This document shows, piece by piece, positions 35,086 to 49,300 of a stretch of 64,000 nt of DNA (the first letter of the stretch is position 1; the number at the start of each line of letters is the position of its first letter). The notes under the pieces are model-generated. The model made no database searches, was not told the origin of the DNA, and worked only from the letters and a program-made list of their open reading frames with translations. A program made the translations under genes and the position numbers. The DNA comes from Saxidomus purpurata. Its lineage: Eukaryota; Mollusca; Bivalvia; Venerida; Veneridae. Location of the stretch: contig JAFMSR010000008.1 of assembly GCA_022818135.1 (NCBI GenBank), positions 7,616,140-7,680,139 on the forward strand. The letters are read 5' to 3'.

Positions 35086-37155
35086 GTATATTGTTTATAA
35101 ATACAGTTTCTCAGATGCATATATTGCACTTTATGTATGGGGTTAAATGCACGGCAGTATTTTCGCTTTCACTAGATGTTAAGTCAAGATGCCTTTACAC
35201 ATTAAGTTTAGACAGTGAGATTACATGACTTTTTTCTTACATATTTTTTATGATTCTGGCTCAGCCTTTCTTGAAAAGTCAAAAACATACTTCAGGAGTC
35301 AAAAAGTAAAAATTAGAGTCAAATGAAAGTACATTTGTACTGTTATAGGTCTATATTTCAATTGCAATATATATTTATGGTAAAAATGAAGAAGTGATAA
35401 TTGATTGTTCATACAGTTACTCATAATCGTTTTAATACATTATGGAAGCTTTTCGATCAATTCTTTTGTTATATTCGATCATTTTGACATCTCTACTATA
35501 TCTACTGTCTATATCTGTAAATTATTATAACACATTCTTAACTTATTTAATCATATGTTTAACTACTGAATTTAGAATGTTTGATTCTATACATTCCTAA
35601 CATTGTGTGTTTAAATAATTATATGATCTCTTTAAACCTTCGGTCAACTTATCAAGAATCTTCCTGACTGGCATAAACCATGATAAAGGAAAACATTAGA
35701 GTTACGAACTGAAACACAAAATGTACTGACATTTTAACTAAACCAATTTATTCGAGATTTTGAAACTAAACTTATGATCTCGGTTATTGAGAGCCTAAGT
35801 TCTCAGCTAGAAAACTTGGTTCTTTTTCAAAAATATTCAGATTTCCTATTTATTTACCATGAGAAACCTTAGAAACCAGTTCTTTAAATGCAATATTGAT
35901 CACTATCGAGACTCACTCAAGATGTAATCAGCCTCAAAGAGAGACAATGTGGAATTATTATTGGCTATAATATTCATGAGATCCTAGGTTATCAAAGTAA
36001 CCTTTTACTCTAGACTATTCTAAGAACCGAGGTTTCCAGATGAGAATAAACCTAGGGTCTCAGTTGAAAACCTAGCTTGTTACTTTGCTATCTGTACAAG
36101 TATTCCAAGAATCTAGTGCACAAGTATTCTTAGAGCCTAGTTCTTTGAATACATGTGCAGATGGCATGCCATAGGTCTATATATTACAAGTTGTGCAACA
36201 ATTTGGATTAGAATGGTCGAGATAAAATTTAATGCAATGAAGAGGTGAAGTGATTTAAGATATTTACGTGATTTACTAGACATGCTTCCTTTCTTCAAGA
36301 AAACCAGTTGTCAAAAAAATTATAATTCTCTCTTCAGAAAAAATGTTCACAAACAAATTTTAATAGTCTAATAAATTTGACGCTGAAGCCACTGTAAGTC
36401 AGTATATGATAGTTTTTGGATGAGTACTTTGTTTGAAGGTTTGACAACTACAAAAATATCAGATGAAAAAAAACTGGTCTATCTGGTCATGCTGGTGAGC
36501 CAATTTAATTAAGACTCAAACTAGCCCAACTTATTGTGCGCCAGGGCTTTTTGCTATATACAACGTCACAGCCGCAACAGACATCTATGTAATATCAGTT
36601 TGTAAAATTGGTTGTTCTTGCAGTTGAAATATTTAGGCTAGACTCAAACCGGATAGCTCAATGAATTAGACTAACGAACAATGTTAGAGTATTATCTAAC
36701 GTTAGTTTTCAAACTGGAAACTGCCCCTCTAACTTCAGACTAAATGTTCTGTTAAGAATGTCAAAACACCACATCTTTATCAGGATTTATTAGATCCCTG
36801 TTCTACACACTCACAAAATGTATTCAGCACTGGATCAGAAAAATATTCTCAATCTTTAGCTATTTATCAGTGTTTTATGCCGAAACATTAAATGATGAAT
36901 AGATCTATTAGTCTACTGACTGATTATTGGTATTGCATTATGCTGAATTTCGCATGCGTACTTTTATATCATGTCGTTTGAATCAAGTTGATGAAATTCG
37001 TTTATCACCGCCTAAGTCAAGTGGCTTGTTTACATTTTAGAATGTTACCCCACCCAAGTAAATCAACATGAAAGCCACAAATTTATTGTCAAATGCAAAG
37101 AAATCGTTTAATAATGTGCAAATCATTAACAAGAAAAATAATATTTAAAACTTAC
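35086..37155. other. Putative GALNT10 first intron / upstream region
   Basis: No exon was seen. Positions 35760-36160 hold loosely repeated 'CCTAG.TTCT.AG' modules that may be an old degenerate repeat. Confidence 0.4.
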
Positions 37156-37260
37156 TCTATCATTTAAGATTCTGTTGTTCCGATTAAACTTCAGATCATG
37201 TAATAAATAACACTGTGAAACACTTTATCCACGTCTACAAGCATACCACCATGTTGACGT
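37156..37260 (-). other. Possible GALNT10 5' non-coding exon
   Basis: A good donor, ATAGA|GTAAGT, at 37156/37155 on the minus strand follows a less AT-rich segment. The distance from the first coding exon is about 2.4 kb. The upstream end is a guess, and transcription was not shown. Confidence 0.3.
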
Positions 37261-37599
37261 GACCCCGGGTCAAATTTGATTCGTACTATATATTTTCGAC
37301 CTCAAAATGTCTGTAACACCGTTGTTCGTCCTTTGTGCAATTGCCGGTTACGAATATAATGTGGGACCCGAAATATGGTGAATCAGGATAAAACTTTACA
37401 CTACGCCATGCTACATTAATAATATGGATGGTTGAGTAAATAAGTCCATCTGGTTTGCCCCAAATTGCAGTACACGATAGTCTTTCACATGTTGTAATCA
37501 TTGCTAAATTAATACACAGCTCTTGGGTCCATTATATTAGGTTTAGGTTTGCCCCAAAGCCTTTGCAGTACACCTCGGTTCAGCTTTCATTAGTTAAGT

Positions 37600-38065
37600 T
37601 GTCAATTGATAAATGATGTCACATGTCTTTACATTGCTCCTAGACTTATAAAGTTTATAATATGGCACCTTCGTACATATAGTGAATTTATCAGTATTTC
37701 TGAAAATAGGTTCATTTACGTTCCACCTCAATGGGTATGTTAACACATACTGCCTCTTACCCTCTCATTTAATTCTTCGCTATGCCTTGGAATTATATAC
37801 CAGAAACCGTCAAAACCTTCCTTAAATGCTTTCAAAAACGATAAAAGTAATCTGCTTATGTTTAATATGCTTTATAATCACGGTCTTTTGCTATTTTTCT
37901 GTGTGAAATATATCTTTTTATATTTGTTGCCTAAAGCAAATGTGTGTTGTATGTTGTTGTTTTCTAGAAGGCCTCATTGAAAATATGTATGTTCATTTAA
38001 TTTAATTTAAATTTGATGTATACATGAGCTTGTTCCTTGGATATATAATGACTTATTCCCATTTT
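37600..38065 (+). mobile_element. Possible non-LTR retrotransposon 3' fragment
   Basis: A plus-strand frame with PWNYIPETVKTFLKCFQKR resembles the end of a reverse-transcriptase ORF; the frame is broken on both sides. A weak call from one motif only. Confidence 0.35.
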
Positions 38066-38279
38066 TATTATTATGATTATTAGTAATCTTACTGTATTAT
38101 TGTTCTTATATCATTGCTATAATCACCACGTGAGTTTTATCTCACTAAAGTGACACATGGGTCGGGCCTCTTGTCCTTGATGAACTGTAGGCTATGCCTT
38201 CTTTGATAAGGTATGGCGATTTGGCATTAGCCAAAGTTTCCGGTCTATAGAGAATCGTTAGAATGAACATCATATGTTA

Positions 38280-39260
38280 ATTAGGCCTTATTGCCAACTC
38301 TTCAGCGTTCGACCGTCTGATAGAGCATCTACTGCTTAGAAGTTGGTACCACATGTTAATAGTGCCTGTTGGTATGCATACTGTCCGTACCACATCGTGT
38401 ACATGAGAAAATACAAGCACCACCATCTGGTATAGCAGCTGTAGCAGAGTCGTCTGTGTACACATGGGTCCGTGTTTCTAACGGATAATCTTCTGAGATC
38501 ATGGCTTGTGCCATAGATTAAAAAAAACAAGTTCATGCCCGATTGGAAACCAGGTACGGTAGTGCAGATACTGATGTTTGACAGGCCATGTTCAAGGCGG
38601 GGCCTCACTGTTCCCAAATATTATGTTTTCAGTATTCTCTCATTTGCTCTACATAGTTAGTGCCATATAACTGACGTAGTGTTTCTCCTTTCGACGGGGT
38701 CTAGTTTCAGGTTTTGCTAGATAAGGCTTACGTAAAAGTGGCTTGTCGAGGGTAACGCGTAAATATGTGGCTTCTTCCGTTTCAGTCAGAGGAATGCCGC
38801 TAATCTTGATGATACCAGTCTTCTGCCTAAGTGTCAATATGAAGGGTTGTACAGGACATTTTCTGCGTATAACTGTACGCACCAGTCCTCTGCCTATGCT
38901 GAAAACATGCCTGTAGTTTGCTGCATCCTAAATGTAGCATCTCTCTGAACACCAAAGCACACGCTTGTCTGCATAGAAGGCTGCTTTGATTCCTCTTGGA
39001 AGATAAGACACATTAAGTCATTTATGAAAAGAAGAGAGTGGGTGACAATACACCTCCTTGTGGGACACCATGTCGTTGTAAGAACGTGCGACCTTTTATC
39101 CCATCAACACTGACTTTAGCCCATCTGTTAAGCAGATAGGAATTGATCCGGTTGTACAGTGTGCCTCCGATCCCACTCTGTAGTAACTTCACAAACAGAC
39201 CGTCAGTGCAGACTTTTGTCGAATGCTCTCTGGTGATCAATCCAAGTACATGTAACAAGT
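38280..39260 (-). pseudogene. Broken non-LTR reverse transcriptase (element B)
   Basis: Successive minus-strand pieces are in RT order but different frames. 39258-39022 has CTDGLFVKLLQSGIGGTLYN and RHGVPQGGVLSPTLF, the 'GVPQG..LSP' block of the palm. 38882-38649 has EATYLRVTLDKPLL, the conserved LGVxLD region. 38617 onward has GTVRPRLEHG. Several frameshifts and stops make it inactive. Confidence 0.8.
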
Positions 39261-39303
39261 GTAACTTTTTTTTCGGAAAGCTTCTTCAATTTCCTATTAA
39301 TGT

Positions 39304-40540
39304 TTAAATGAGTAAAAGGTTTAAAATAATACAACTGCTGTATAATTGATAACTGAGATGGACCACTGCCTGCTTGAGTGATTTAAGATCAGACAGAGCT
39401 GCAATATGCGTGGGTAACCTTTTCCACGGGACGGTGGTATGGGGGAAAGGAGTACTTAAAGAATTCCGACTTGGCATTGGGTTGGCGGAGTGTATATGTC
39501 CAGTTAACATGATTCGGATTTCTAGATAATTGTGTAGGGGTATTGCTACAAGATTGTAGTATATTTTGTAGAACATAACCAGTTTTGAGACTAGACGCCT
39601 GTTCTCAATGGTGCTCCAGCCAATGTGTTCTGCAGGTCTGTCACACTAGTATATCTTGAATTATCATTTTAACCCATCTGATTGTGCGTCGCTGTACCAT
39701 TACCAGCTTATGTTTGTTGGCATGTGTGTGTGGTGACCATGCATAAAGATGATGCGTGCTCTAATTGTGTCTGACTTATGGTTTGTAAGTAAGCGATTTG
39801 AAATGTTCATGTTTTGTTTTGATGTTACGTTTGAAGAAGCCCAGTGTTCTGTTTACATCTGTTGATATCCTGGAGATACGTTTGTTCAAACTGAGGTCTG
39901 ATGCTAAGGCTTAATTTTAATATAGGGTTATGTACATGCACTATACTAAAACACGTGTTTTTCTTACGGCGCATGCTCATATAAGAGTTATATAGTAAGA
40001 TATAGCTTGTGTCAACACCGAGGTATTTTTGCGTCCTTAACTGGAAAAAATGTCACAAGGTGTCCATGAAGATTATAAGGGAATTAAATAGGCTTTCTGT
40101 TACGTGTGATGTGGAGGACTGGCACTAACTGGGGTTAAATTCCATGCCCCGCAATTGTTCCCAAATTTCTAGTTTTAGGAGATCATTTTGCAACCTCTGA
40201 CACTCAGAAAGGGCTGTGACTGCAAGGTTAAAATAACGTGGCTGACATTGTCAAAGGCTTTACTAAATGATGTTGGACAAGGTCGGTCTGTTTACCTGAG
40301 GTGAGGTTTTTGGATAGTTCATCAACTAGCTCAATAAGCTGGGTCTCACATAACCGTCTATCACGGAATCCAGGTAGAGTATGTTGTGTTTTGAGAAATA
40401 TGAATAGGCTAGATGCATTAACAACCCTGAAGTAATGACCCATGGCGTTAACATAGTATTCAGGGTAAACTCCTGGATCATTGTAGCTTGCAGGGTCGCT
40501 AGTACATGTATCACCTCTTAGCTCACCTGGCATCAAATAG
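39304..40540 (-). pseudogene. Broken non-LTR reverse transcriptase (element A, 3' part)
   Basis: 40536-40228 reads LPGFRDRRLCETQLIELVDE, then LSKNLTSGKQTD, the palm entry of a second RT type (GFR-x-R-x-CETQL). 39620-39304 reads GWSTIENRRLVSKLVMFYKI and later PWKRLPTHIAALSDLKSLKQ, its C-terminal tail. The catalytic YADD region between them is decayed and was not found. Confidence 0.78.
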
Positions 40541-40676
40541 CCTCAATAGTTCGACTCCAAACGCAATGACCCATTTTACATACGGACATTTTACAGATAT
40601 CTGCGCTTTTACTGGATAGCGCCTAGCAAAAAATGTAACATATTCACCCATTGAGTATAATTATTTGGCACAACTA

Positions 40677-41537
40677 CCAGAGTGAGCTATTAGGATCACT
40701 CACCGTCCGGGGTCCGTCGTATGTCGTCCGTCCGTCCACAATTTCCTTCAAACGACATCTACTCTGAAGCCACTGGGCCAATGTTGATTAAACTTTGCAG
40801 TGATGTTCCTTGCATGAAAGTCTATCAAAGCTGTTCAAAGAATTCCATTCCATGCAGAACTCTGGTTGCTATGGCAACAAATAGGAAAAACTTTAAAAAT
40901 CTTCTTCTCTGAAACTACAAGGCCTAGAGCTAAGATATTTGGCATGTAGCTTACTAGTGGACCCCTACCAAAATTGTCCAAATTATGACCCCCCGGTCAA
41001 AATTGACCCGCGGGTTGTCACCTAGCTTTACATAGGAAAAACTTTAAAAATCTTCTCCGAAACCACAAGGCCTAGATATTTGGCATGTAGCATTGTCTAG
41101 TACATTTCTACACCTCTACAAAGATTGTTTAAATTATGACCCCGGATCAAAATTGACCCTGCCCGGGGGTCACTTGGTTTTACATACGTAGGCTGTATAG
41201 GAAAAACTTTAAATATCTTCTTTTCTGAAACCGCAAGGCCTAGAGATTAGATATTTGGCATGTAGAAATGCCTTGTGGACCTCTACCAAGATTGTTCAAA
41301 TCATGACCCCCGGGTCAAAATTAACCCTTCCCCGGAAGGGGGGGTCACTTAATTTCACATAGGCTTATAGAGGGAAAACTTAGAGAGATCACAAGGCCTG
41401 CAGGCAGAGCTTAAATATTTGGAATGTTACTTAGCATTGTGTAGTGGACCTCTACGAATTATGTTAAAATCATGACCCCTTGTATTATAGCAAATGGTAG
41501 TCAGGTGAGCGATATAGGGCCATCTTGGCCCTCTTGT
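40677..41537 (-). mobile_element. Tandem-modular repeat inserted into element A
   Basis: Four or more modules of about 125-150 bp with AAACTTTAAAAATCTTCT, CACAAGGCCTAGA, ATATTTGGCATGTAG and a 'GACCCCCGGGTCAAAATT' part. The ends are CACTCACCGTCCGGGGTCCG on the left and GGTGAGCGATATAGGGCCAT plus CTTGGCCCTCTTGTTT on the right. It splits the reverse transcriptase of element A, so it arrived later. Confidence 0.75.
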
Positions 41538-41760
41538 TTAAATAGTGGGGGCAACGTTTGCCTTCATCCAATCGGATGGGAGTTGACCGGTACTAAAGGA
41601 TCTCTTGAAAATAAGTGATACTATGCCAAGGATCTCATGTCGGAGCTCCTCCAGTACAGTAGGCTTGATCATGTTTGTGATAGCAGTCTTATCCACTTTC
41701 ATTTTTTGGATATTTGGGATCGATTTCAATGTCGGGCATTGCAGGTTTTTTTTTCTTTTT
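41538..41760 (-). pseudogene. Element A reverse transcriptase, 5' part
   Basis: The frame PTVLEELRHEILGIVSLIFK and RSFSTGQLPSDWMKANVAP is the N-terminal RT segment (S-x-x-x-G-x-x-P-x-x-W-K-x-A-x-x-x-P). It belongs before the 40540-39304 segment, with the repeat above in between. Confidence 0.78.
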
Positions 41761-44700
41761 TCCTAGGGTTCGACAGGAACAAGTGAGAAACACCGTAAGA
41801 TACTGGAATGATTTATTCAAGATACTTGCTTGATTGACCAAGATTGTCGTAAATGATTTTACCACTTGTCTGATCTTTAAAGCTGCTCGCTCACACTTGC
41901 CGTTGGAAAAATTTGATTTTTCAACAATGATATATTAATACATAATATGAAACTAATGGCTATTATCACTTAAGTACATAGGTAGGAATATAAAAATCTA
42001 TTGAAGTTGGTTTACAGAACTAAAAATGTTGCAAGTTAAAAACTCTTATTATTTGGTAGCGAATTTCAAACCTATAAAATACTTCACAGGAATTTATACC
42101 AGAAACTTTTCATATGACCATAATTATGTTCTAAAATATGTTATTTTCATACTGTTTGAAGAAAATCTGAGAGCGAGCAGCTTTAAGGTGAGCAATACCT
42201 TGTTAATCCTATCTGGCAAATAGAGATGTAAAAAGCAAACATATCTTGCATGTGTATCTAAAGAGATTTTTTGACCAGTTAGGTTAGCAGTCTAGAAAGT
42301 CATTGTAGTGGTTCTTTTAGACACCATATCTCAAATGTATTTTATTAAGTATTTTTAGTTTATTCCCTGTTGAAAGTTTGTCACATTATTTTGTTTGTAA
42401 ATGTGCTTCATGTGCTGATATACCATGTGGATTTTCTAGTTCTACTTTGCTTACTATTACTTGGTTTCTTCTAAATTAGCTTATCCTTGCTCTAGAATCC
42501 AGTATTTGACGAACTCTATCATCTTATTACAACCAAGAATCTGCTTCATTATCAACCAAAATACAAATATTTTATATGATGTACAATCTTTCAAGTACAA
42601 ATGTACATGTTTTTTGCTTAAATCCCAGCCCAACCCCCACCAAGACCTACAATGTGTCATGTGATTGGCTAGAAATGAGAAATGGTTCAACTTTTGTTTG
42701 AGATTGATCGACAAAAAAGTTCCTTCAAGTTTCATTGATTGGTCTTTGGCACGCAACCATTCAGAGCTTCTTTCAAACTGGAAGGTTATAATTAAACCTG
42801 ATGGCAGAATCTGTCTTATTTACAGATAAAACAACACATAATACAAAGTGTGAAATAAAACTTTTTATTACATTGAATAATTCTTGAGAAGCTATTAAAC
42901 TGGACTATTCCCATACAACAAATAAAAAGGCTTATACAATATTGAGAAGGCTATATATCAAATGTCTCACAGGGTTTCATGTAATAAATAACACACATTT
43001 CACAAGTCTTTCTGAGACTTGTACATGCTAATTTTTTCAACTATTATAGTTAGGTACTTATCTATTTTGTGACACATTTAAGCACTGTACACTTAACCAA
43101 TTTAGAAACACAAAGATTTCCCCTGTTGAACATTTTTATTTGAATGACGCTATTGTTTTTATTTCATTGTAGTCATTTTTTGCGATGAATTATTGAAACT
43201 TTTACAAGAATTCAATTTTATATTGTTTTTGTTGTGTATGAAATTTGAATAAATTTGAAACATGATAACACTGTTAAAATAAATATTTTGCCACTTTTGC
43301 GTTTTTAAACCGGTTGAGTGTACCTAGATTTTTAAGTCCAATTTTACTTAATACAAAGAGCTGTGAAATTTTCTGAAAAGTAGGTATACCCTTGGCAACA
43401 AGGAATAGCTAGGAGTAAAATTGATAAATAAATTGATCACATGTACCTCTGCATTCTACTGTAATATTCAAACGATGACACTGACAAGCAAAGTTCACAT
43501 ATCAGAGATGACATTGCAGGAAACACTAAACAAGCACAATACATGACTGAATTAATAAGATGCCTTTTCTCTACTGACCATCTGTTACAAATCGCAAGGC
43601 AAAATTCATAGGGCAAATATTTTAGTATGAATATTCAATACTGGTATACTGTCTATTGCAGCACAAATATGCTGGTTTTAGAAATTTTACTCAAAAATGA
43701 TACTCCATGTACCTAAAATTGTCAGCAATTCGAATTTTTTGTTAGGCAGAACAAAGAGTTTAAACATATGCCTAATCAAACTGCAATCCTAAATCTGCCC
43801 CTATAATCTATTAATAAAATGTTAATATAGTTTAATGGAGCAGGAGAGTACATTAACTTTTTTGCAACAATCACATTGGTGCATAGTCCAAAAAAAAAAA
43901 AATCTGGTAATTTTCAATGATATGAAGGCAAAATGTGAAACTGAGCATTTTTTTTGTATATTACCTGTGAGCCTATGATACAAAATGATGTTTTATGAAA
44001 GGAGCCAAACTAGTCCGGCAAACAAAAAGAATAAACATGCCATAAATCTAAATTTTCAAAAGAAATATACAAAGGAAAATGTGATAGTAAAATACACTGA
44101 TCATAGCTGTATGAAAGTCAACAAAAAAGAACACTTTATACATTAAACAATATTTCAAAAGTGATATTTATGCTATTTATAAATGTTCAAATTCATAATA
44201 ATGTAAATTTTATATGACTATGTATGAATACAGTAACTATGGTAACAATTCATGACAAATAAAGCACCAAAAAAATTGTGTAAACAATTATAAAATCTTC
44301 AACAAATACAAGAGATATATTGTGATGCTGCACCTGGCTGCAATTTCTTGTAATAATAAAGGTTTTCATAGAAAATTTGGCAGGTTTTGTGCAATATTAC
44401 CAAAACTATTGCTAGTCTTGTAGTTAATTTGATTCCAACCCTATGCTTCTGTCAAATCGTAATATCAGTGATAGTTGATCTCTAGGTAATTAGCACTTCT
44501 TTTCATTAACTTCTTAAGGGCTTTTGATTGATCTTGAAACCCAAGAATTGTGATTTTAAAACCCCAATTTCCATGAGTTGAAACTGGTCAAACCTAAAAC
44601 ACTCGTTAGTCCAACATCTTGACTGGTTTCAAAATTGCCTGTGTATTATTCCGCCAGTATAAATGAAGAAAAATGTTACAACTTTGAAAATGATTATAGG

Positions 44701-46210
44701 AGTAAAACTAATTTATAAATCAGAAGATGATCTATGCATAATAAATTTAGGTATAAATTCTAAATATCTCCAATACTTGAAGATGCTCTAACTTTAAACC
44801 ACAAAACCTAGCGAGTAAATCAGTGCTGGTTTTAAAATGGACACAATAAATGACTGATGTAGATTTGTACACTAGTATTTAGTAAATTGCACATGAAAAT
44901 CATTTTTGTAACATATTATTTCAATTAGGCCTACACATTAAAACAGTTACATATGTGCACATGTGTTTATGCTAACTTCTGTTACCAGATTTATAAATGA
45001 TTACAAAATTTAACATAAACAGTATGAGACACATGTGTTAACATTTCTAATTACTCGTAACAGAACATACAAATTAATGTACAGTGAAACATACAGATCT
45101 TTTCAAGTCACAATTTTGGAATTCTGTGGTAATGAAATACGACTAGGTATATCAAATCATACACATAATTTAGCATTATTCCCTCAGACACGTACACAAA
45201 ATATTGTTAACGTGTGACAAATTTCAGTAATATTTTCACACATGGTATAAAACCAACTTTTCCCCATAACTTTTCATTGTCAAATGTTTCGCAGGCCTCA
45301 AAACCATCTTTTGATAAATGGTAAGAAAAAAACGTGAAATAACGATACAGTTATACGTAATGTAGATCATTATACAGGGCTATATATGAAGAAGCAAGTA
45401 AACGCATATCTATTTGATAAACAAGAAAATTATTGAAATGTAGTAGATATATTAAAGGTTCAGTTGTGTTAAAGCCACTCTATACATTTTCACAATGTAG
45501 AAAGTGCACTTATAATATCACTAGTAAAGATCTAAGCTTGCAACAGTATCTGGTTAAGAAAGACTTTTTATGTCGGCTGCAAATACATCGTAAGATGTTT
45601 GAAATATAGAACGACAAGTTAAAGCCATTTTGCATCTAGCAGTTGATACCTATTAATTCTGAACACATTTTATCAAACTATAAAATACTTGAATTTTTCA
45701 CACTTGGGAAATTCTGCACTCACAAACTTGTTTCATGCATCTATTTCTTGCAACAATCATGTAAACTGTGATCACATGATACTGTTTCAATTACAGAAAG
45801 ATTGATATTTGAATCACTGAACATAATTTGCTTTTTTTATGTACACTGTTTGGATAAACCCAATTATCATTTTTCGCCACTACGTGGAGATTTAAAAAAC
45901 TTCAGTAAATAAACTTAAAATGGCACAATTTCTGTACGAGTTAACTCGCCTTTCTACATTTTGTGATTTCGCAAGCATTGAGAATATGGTAAGTGGTGAA
46001 TGGACAAGAAAATTCTTAACATTACAGGATTTTTTCCGTTACATCCGTAGGTGTAGTTTTATGTCTCTTAAATTTTCCTGCAGACATTTTGTAACAAATA
46101 TCCTCAGTTTTTCTTTTTAACAGCTGAACTTTCATGCGTATATATAAATTTATCTTGGCTGTACTTGATTCATCTTTTGTTGAAAGGCTCTTTGTCCATC
46201 TTGAGAACAT
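41761..46210. other. ILK 3' flank, possible long 3' UTR
   Basis: No exon, array or mobile element was seen from about 42850 to the ILK stop. A candidate minus-strand AATAAA (TTTATT at 42863-42868) would end a 3.3-kb 3' UTR; another TTTATT lies near 43134. Transcript extent cannot be read from sequence alone. Confidence 0.35.
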
Positions 46211-46363
46211 TTAACTCGCATGTTTCATCTTTTCTAGAATAGGTATGATCATGTCGAAGCGAGGACGTTTTCCCTGGTCTTCATTCATACAGATTTTGAG
46301 AAGTCTTGATATATGGGATGCGATTCCTGGAGGGATGGTTGTGCGAAGACCTTCCAAGGCAAC
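46211..46363 (-). CDS. ILK: ILK last coding exon
   Basis: [50 protein letters not shown], stop TAA at 46213-46211. Confidence 0.96.
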   Translation of the reverse strand, partial: VALEGLRTTIPPGIASHISRLLKICMNEDQGKRPRFDMIIPILEKMKHAS

Positions 46364-49300
46364 CTGTAAACAGAAAACAACACTATTTGCCTGCTTCTTT
46401 TGTTCGTTTCAACACCACATCTTCAATTGTATTCAATCGTATTCAATTTGCAATAGTAAGCCTATTTTGATCTTGCTAGCACTATGTGAACAATTTTGTT
46501 GCACAAAATTTAATAATGATATCACTTTCATTGCACCATTACGGCTACATTAACAGTTATCAGTACAAATGTATAACCTAAACCACTTTAGGAAATAATA
46601 TATTGTTGAAATCTGATGCTGGGTCATGCATCAATATTCAATAACGCATGCCAAACTACAAGTAAATTCTGTTTCCAATTTTAGAGTTCACGTATTAATT
46701 ACAATCATCTTCATATATTCATGCCACAAACATTATTGTCTAATATTTTGCTTAAGAATGCTTCTCAACCAAAGACAGAAACAGAGAGACCCCCGAGACC
46801 CCAACTTCACATAAACCTCGCCCCGCCCCACCACCAACCCCACAAAACTAGTTGAAACCTCTAGCCCACATATCACTGCATTTAATGTCTGAATTTAAAG
46901 CAATTCCATTTTTTTTCTAAGAAAGCACTGCAGAAATGTAAAAGCATCAATTATACCCTCATTCCTATCTCCATGGGTGTCAGGTCAGCGAAAGGCACTT
47001 CTCGGGTTTCCAACTCAAACAACACGATAGCGAAACTCCACATATCAGCAGCTCTGAGGTTTATATCTTCTGGTTTCTTCTGTAATGCTGAAAGTATAAC
47101 ATCTCTCAAGGTTGTACTTGCAATACTTTTAAAATTAGTCATATACAATACTTACTACATCAATGAACAGCAGTACATTCTTTTTACTCAGTACATTACG
47201 GGATGTAACACCTATTTAAACAGTACAGTACTTCAGTTACGTACTGTCGGCCAGTTTACCTTACAATCATTCCAGGTACTAGACTCTCGTCCTTGATAAA
47301 AATCTGTCAACTTTGTTAAACTAGACCTATCACTAAATGTGATTAATACCCCCGAAGACTGCTTTATAAACTGAAGAAGTTAGTAGTAACAAAATACCTT
47401 GCAAAAAAACTAAAATAGAGTTATGGTTCTTGGCAATAACTCTGTAATTTGTCAAGATAGAGTTATGGTTCTTGTTCACCCACTTTCTCTCATTGTGCTT
47501 GACCATTGTATGAAGTTGTATTATAGGCGTAAAAAAAATAATGTTTGTTTCAGGTTTCCCGACCTACCCTATTTTTTTGCCCCGACCCTAGAACATTTTT
47601 TGCGTGGTAATATTTTTTAGCATAAATTCATTAAAATCTATGTTGAATTTGGTTTGTTTGAGAAATGTTTTTCTTCCCTACCTACCTACCCTATTTTTTG
47701 GGGGCATGAAACCTGAAACAAACATTTTTTTTTTCAGGCTTAATTCCAACCAGTAGATTTCAAGTTATGCTCCAGACAAGGAAAAGATACAAAGGGCAAT
47801 AACTCTGTAATTACTCAAGACAGAGTTATGGTTCTTGTACACTGCACTTCCTCTCATTGTGCTTGACCATTGTATGAAGTTGTATTGAATTCCAACCAGT
47901 AGTTTTCAAGTAATGCTCCAGACAAGGAAAAGTAGCAAAGGGCAATAACTCTGTAATAAGTCAAGATTGAGTTATGGTTCTTGTGCACTGTACTTCCACT
48001 CAATGTGCTTGACCATTGTATGAAGTTGTATTGAATTCCAACCAGTAGTTTTCAAGTTATGCTCCGGACAAGGAAAATGCATCGGACCGACCGACCAACC
48101 ACCGGGTGACTCCTATATACCCCCCTAAACTTTGTTTCGGGGGTATAAAGAGGTAAACATCAAATACTTTTCACTTTTGAAGAATATGTGTTATACAATC
48201 CACCTAATCTTGGATTAGAGAATGCCAGACTTATATTGTAAGTTTGAAAAGAAAGAAAAAGGTTCTCACCCTCTGGTGCCATCCATGCGGGATTGTACAC
48301 CTTTCCCTTTTCATGAAACGAAAATTTGTAGTCCCCCATATTGATTCGGGCAGTAAGATCTTCATCAATCTACGCCAAAAAAAAATTATATCAACAAATA
48401 AATCACAATTCATGGTTTTAGTATTTTATCCAAACCTGCACCCAAATAATATCTGAAAATGAGTATTTGCATACAAAGGAATGGCAAAGATTAAAAGAAA
48501 GCAAATGAAAACCATAATTATGTACATTTAAATATGCATGTGTTATGGAGCTAAACAATTAACTTCCTTATATTCATGAAAGTGAAAGGAAAATAATAGA
48601 ACCACTAAAGCCTATCTGAAACTACAGTATGCACTTTATTTTCAAAAATAAACAATGAACTAAACATTAATGTGACTGAAGTAGAAGTTTCTGTTTTTGA
48701 TTTTCTTCAGACAAAGGTTTTTAAAATCTCTCCAAATAAATGCAACTTTCTCATAATAGTATCATGCACATTTCAGTCTATTTTCTATCAACAAAAAATA
48801 CAGGATTTAAAGTAAATTGCAAAATATTTGTAGCATTGTCAATGGTACCTAAACTATCAAAAAAAACTTCTATGAAACTCGAAAATAACAGAAACAATAA
48901 GCAAGGTTAAGCAATGGCAACCATTCAAGATACAGTAACTCAAAAACGTCTATGTGTTGTGACTGTACAATACTACAAAACATTTATGAGGAAAAAATAA
49001 ACATTTGTTTGAAAATGGGCTGCAGCTTTTTTAACTAGAAAAATCACATTTTCCAATGATTAAATGTCAGACGGTCAGAACTGTTTCATAAATAAAGACA
49101 CAATCAAAGATTAACCAGAGCTGTCCCCCCCAATCACAAGTGACCCCAAAGGGGCCCCCCCCCCCTCCACGTCTGTGTCCTCTCCATGTGCTCAATAAAT
49201 GTGCACCTTCAAACTCTAAGTATGACCTTGACCTTTGAGCTAGGGACGTGGTTCTTACCACGCGCCACGCCGCCTTGATGTGCTCACACTTTGTGCCAAG

